DNA of 27,600 nt from Pseudomonadota bacterium (GTDB taxonomy: Bacteria > Myxococcota > Polyangia > Polyangiales > Polyangiaceae): NCBI GenBank assembly GCA_023419055.1, contig JAEZYO010000435.1, positions 1 through 27,600 of the forward strand. The letters are read 5' to 3'. Positions 26,832 through 27,600 of the stretch are shown in pieces. The notes under the pieces were generated by a model that saw only the letters and a program-made list of their open reading frames with translations, made no database searches and had not been told where the DNA came from. Position 1 is the stretch's first letter; every line of letters starts with the position of its first letter. The position numbers were made by a program, and so were the translations under genes.

Positions 26832-27536
26832 TTAGACCCCGAACATTTCGATGACGCTGCCGTTGTGAGCGAGCGGCGCGTCGAGCGAGAAGTAGCTGAT
26901 GGTCTGGGCGACCTCGTCGGGTGTCATGCGCGGCGGGAAGCCGCTGCCCTCGAGCATGCGCGTGTCGATGGAGCCGGGCAGGACCGCGACGGTCATCAAC
27001 CCGGAGTCCTTGAGCTCCTCCGCCAGGCTCTTCATGAGCCCGATGAGGCCCCACTTGCTCGCGCAGTAAGCCGCGAGCCGCGGCGTCCCGAGCGTCCCCG
27101 AGATGCTGCCGACGTGGACGATGCGGCCGCGAGCGCGGCGGCGCATCGCGGGCAAGAGCTCTCGCGTGAGGACGAACGGAGCGCTCAGGTTCACCGCTAT
27201 CTGCGCTTCGTAGCTCTCCGTGGACGTCTCTTCGACGCGGGTCCGGTGCGCCAGTCCGGCGTTGTGGACGAGCACCTCGACGTGAGGCGCCTCGGCGGCG
27301 ATGCGGCGGCCGGCGGCCTCGGTGGCGCGCGTGTCCGCGAGATCCACGAACCAGGTGCGCACCTCGGGGGCTCCGTTTTCGAGCGCGAGCAGGCGAGTCT
27401 GTTCAAGCTCGTTCGACTCGCGCCCGACGAGCCCCACCGCGAGCCCGCGGCGAGCGAACGCGAGCGCCGTGGCCCTGCCGACGCCGCGGCTCGCGCCGGT
27501 GACGACGGCGAGGCGTTCGATCGGCGTGCCGCTCAT
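26832..27536 (-). CDS. Short-chain dehydrogenase/reductase
   Basis: The 234-residue product is a classical SDR: nucleotide motif TGASRGVG at residues 13-20, NAG at 92-94, catalytic Ser144, and YxxxK as Tyr157-Lys161 (YCASK). The residue after the second strand is Arg39 (VGRES), which favours NADP(H). The C-terminal part has PGSIDTRM, typical of ketoacyl-reductase-type members. It should reduce or oxidise a carbonyl/hydroxyl group; the substrate is not identifiable, and no fatty-acid or polyketide genes are nearby. The ATG at 27536 overlaps the stop of a preceding gene (ATGA), so it is probably the second or later gene of an operon. Confidence 0.93.
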   Translation of the reverse strand: MSGTPIERLAVVTGASRGVGRATALAFARRGLAVGLVGRESNELEQTRLLALENGAPEVRTWFVDLADTRATEAAGRRIAAEAPHVEVLVHNAGLAHRTRVEETSTESYEAQIAVNLSAPFVLTRELLPAMRRRARGRIVHVGSISGTLGTPRLAAYCASKWGLIGLMKSLAEELKDSGLMTVAVLPGSIDTRMLEGSGFPPRMTPDEVAQTISYFSLDAPLAHNGSVIEMFGV

Positions 27537-27600
27537 CGCGGCTCGCTCGCGCGCGGCGCGTCGCGGAGTGCGAGCTCGAGCAGCGCGACGCCGGAGGCTT
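27533..27600 (-). CDS. C-terminal end of an upstream gene (partial)
   Basis: On the minus strand the frame ending at the TGA at 27533-27535 is open to the window edge, giving 21 residues that end GVALLELALRDAPRASEPR. The stop overlaps the start codon of the SDR gene by ATGA, the usual sign of translational coupling. The fragment is too short to identify. Confidence 0.5.
   Translation of the reverse strand, partial: ASGVALLELALRDAPRASEPR

Overview
The window is about 27.6 kb of GC-rich DNA with dense, mostly chromosomal housekeeping genes. Glycine- and cysteine-rich lipoproteins, a PD-(D/E)XK-like relic of a kind I associate with Polyangiales, and the Gram-negative envelope genes (TonB-dependent receptor, CcmF, lipoproteins) point to a myxobacterium (Myxococcota). 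That placement is inferred from gene content. I see no insertion sequence, prophage, CRISPR array, rRNA or tRNA.

Layout. 1-339 (-): start of a secreted outer-membrane barrel-like protein. 517-3121 (+): SUMF1-fold membrane protein, cinA and thpR, joined by two ATGA overlaps. 3275-3816: decayed gene. 3902-6553 (-): clpB, preceded by a Cys-rich lipoprotein (6614-7243) and a small HTH regulator (7394-7741) with palindromes upstream. 8134-13192 (-): dnaN, recF and gyrB in transcription order; the usual dnaA partner is not beside them. The 319-nt gap before dnaN holds an AT-rich promoter inside an inverted repeat and is a weak oriC candidate. 13512-18489 (-): pyrH, ccmF and two membrane proteins that look like c-type cytochrome biogenesis partners. 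18569-20750 (+): a parvulin-type PPIase lipoprotein and a lysine 2,3-aminomutase-like radical SAM enzyme. 20747-21268 (-): a repeat-rich Gly lipoprotein whose stop overlaps that of kamA. 21363-24228 (-): a TerB-like protein and a TonB-dependent receptor with an N-terminal TonB C-terminal-type domain. 24282-25838 (+): a propionyl-CoA carboxylase-type beta subunit. 25846-26601 (-): a membrane-anchored helical protein. 26691-26773 (+): small SRP RNA. 26832-27536 (-): a short-chain dehydrogenase, preceded by the tail of another gene.

How the genes relate. dnaN, recF and gyrB are the conserved replication cluster. pyrH, ccmF and the two following genes are tightly packed and probably co-transcribed; the two small membrane proteins share a short cytoplasmic helical motif and probably act with CcmF. 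The other genes look like independent units.

I found no clear new multi-gene system. The most unusual items are the TonB-domain/receptor fusion, the paired motif in the ccm-associated proteins, the odd C-terminal tail of CcmF, the inverted repeat around the dnaN promoter, and a perfect 72-bp tandem duplication in a lipoprotein gene.
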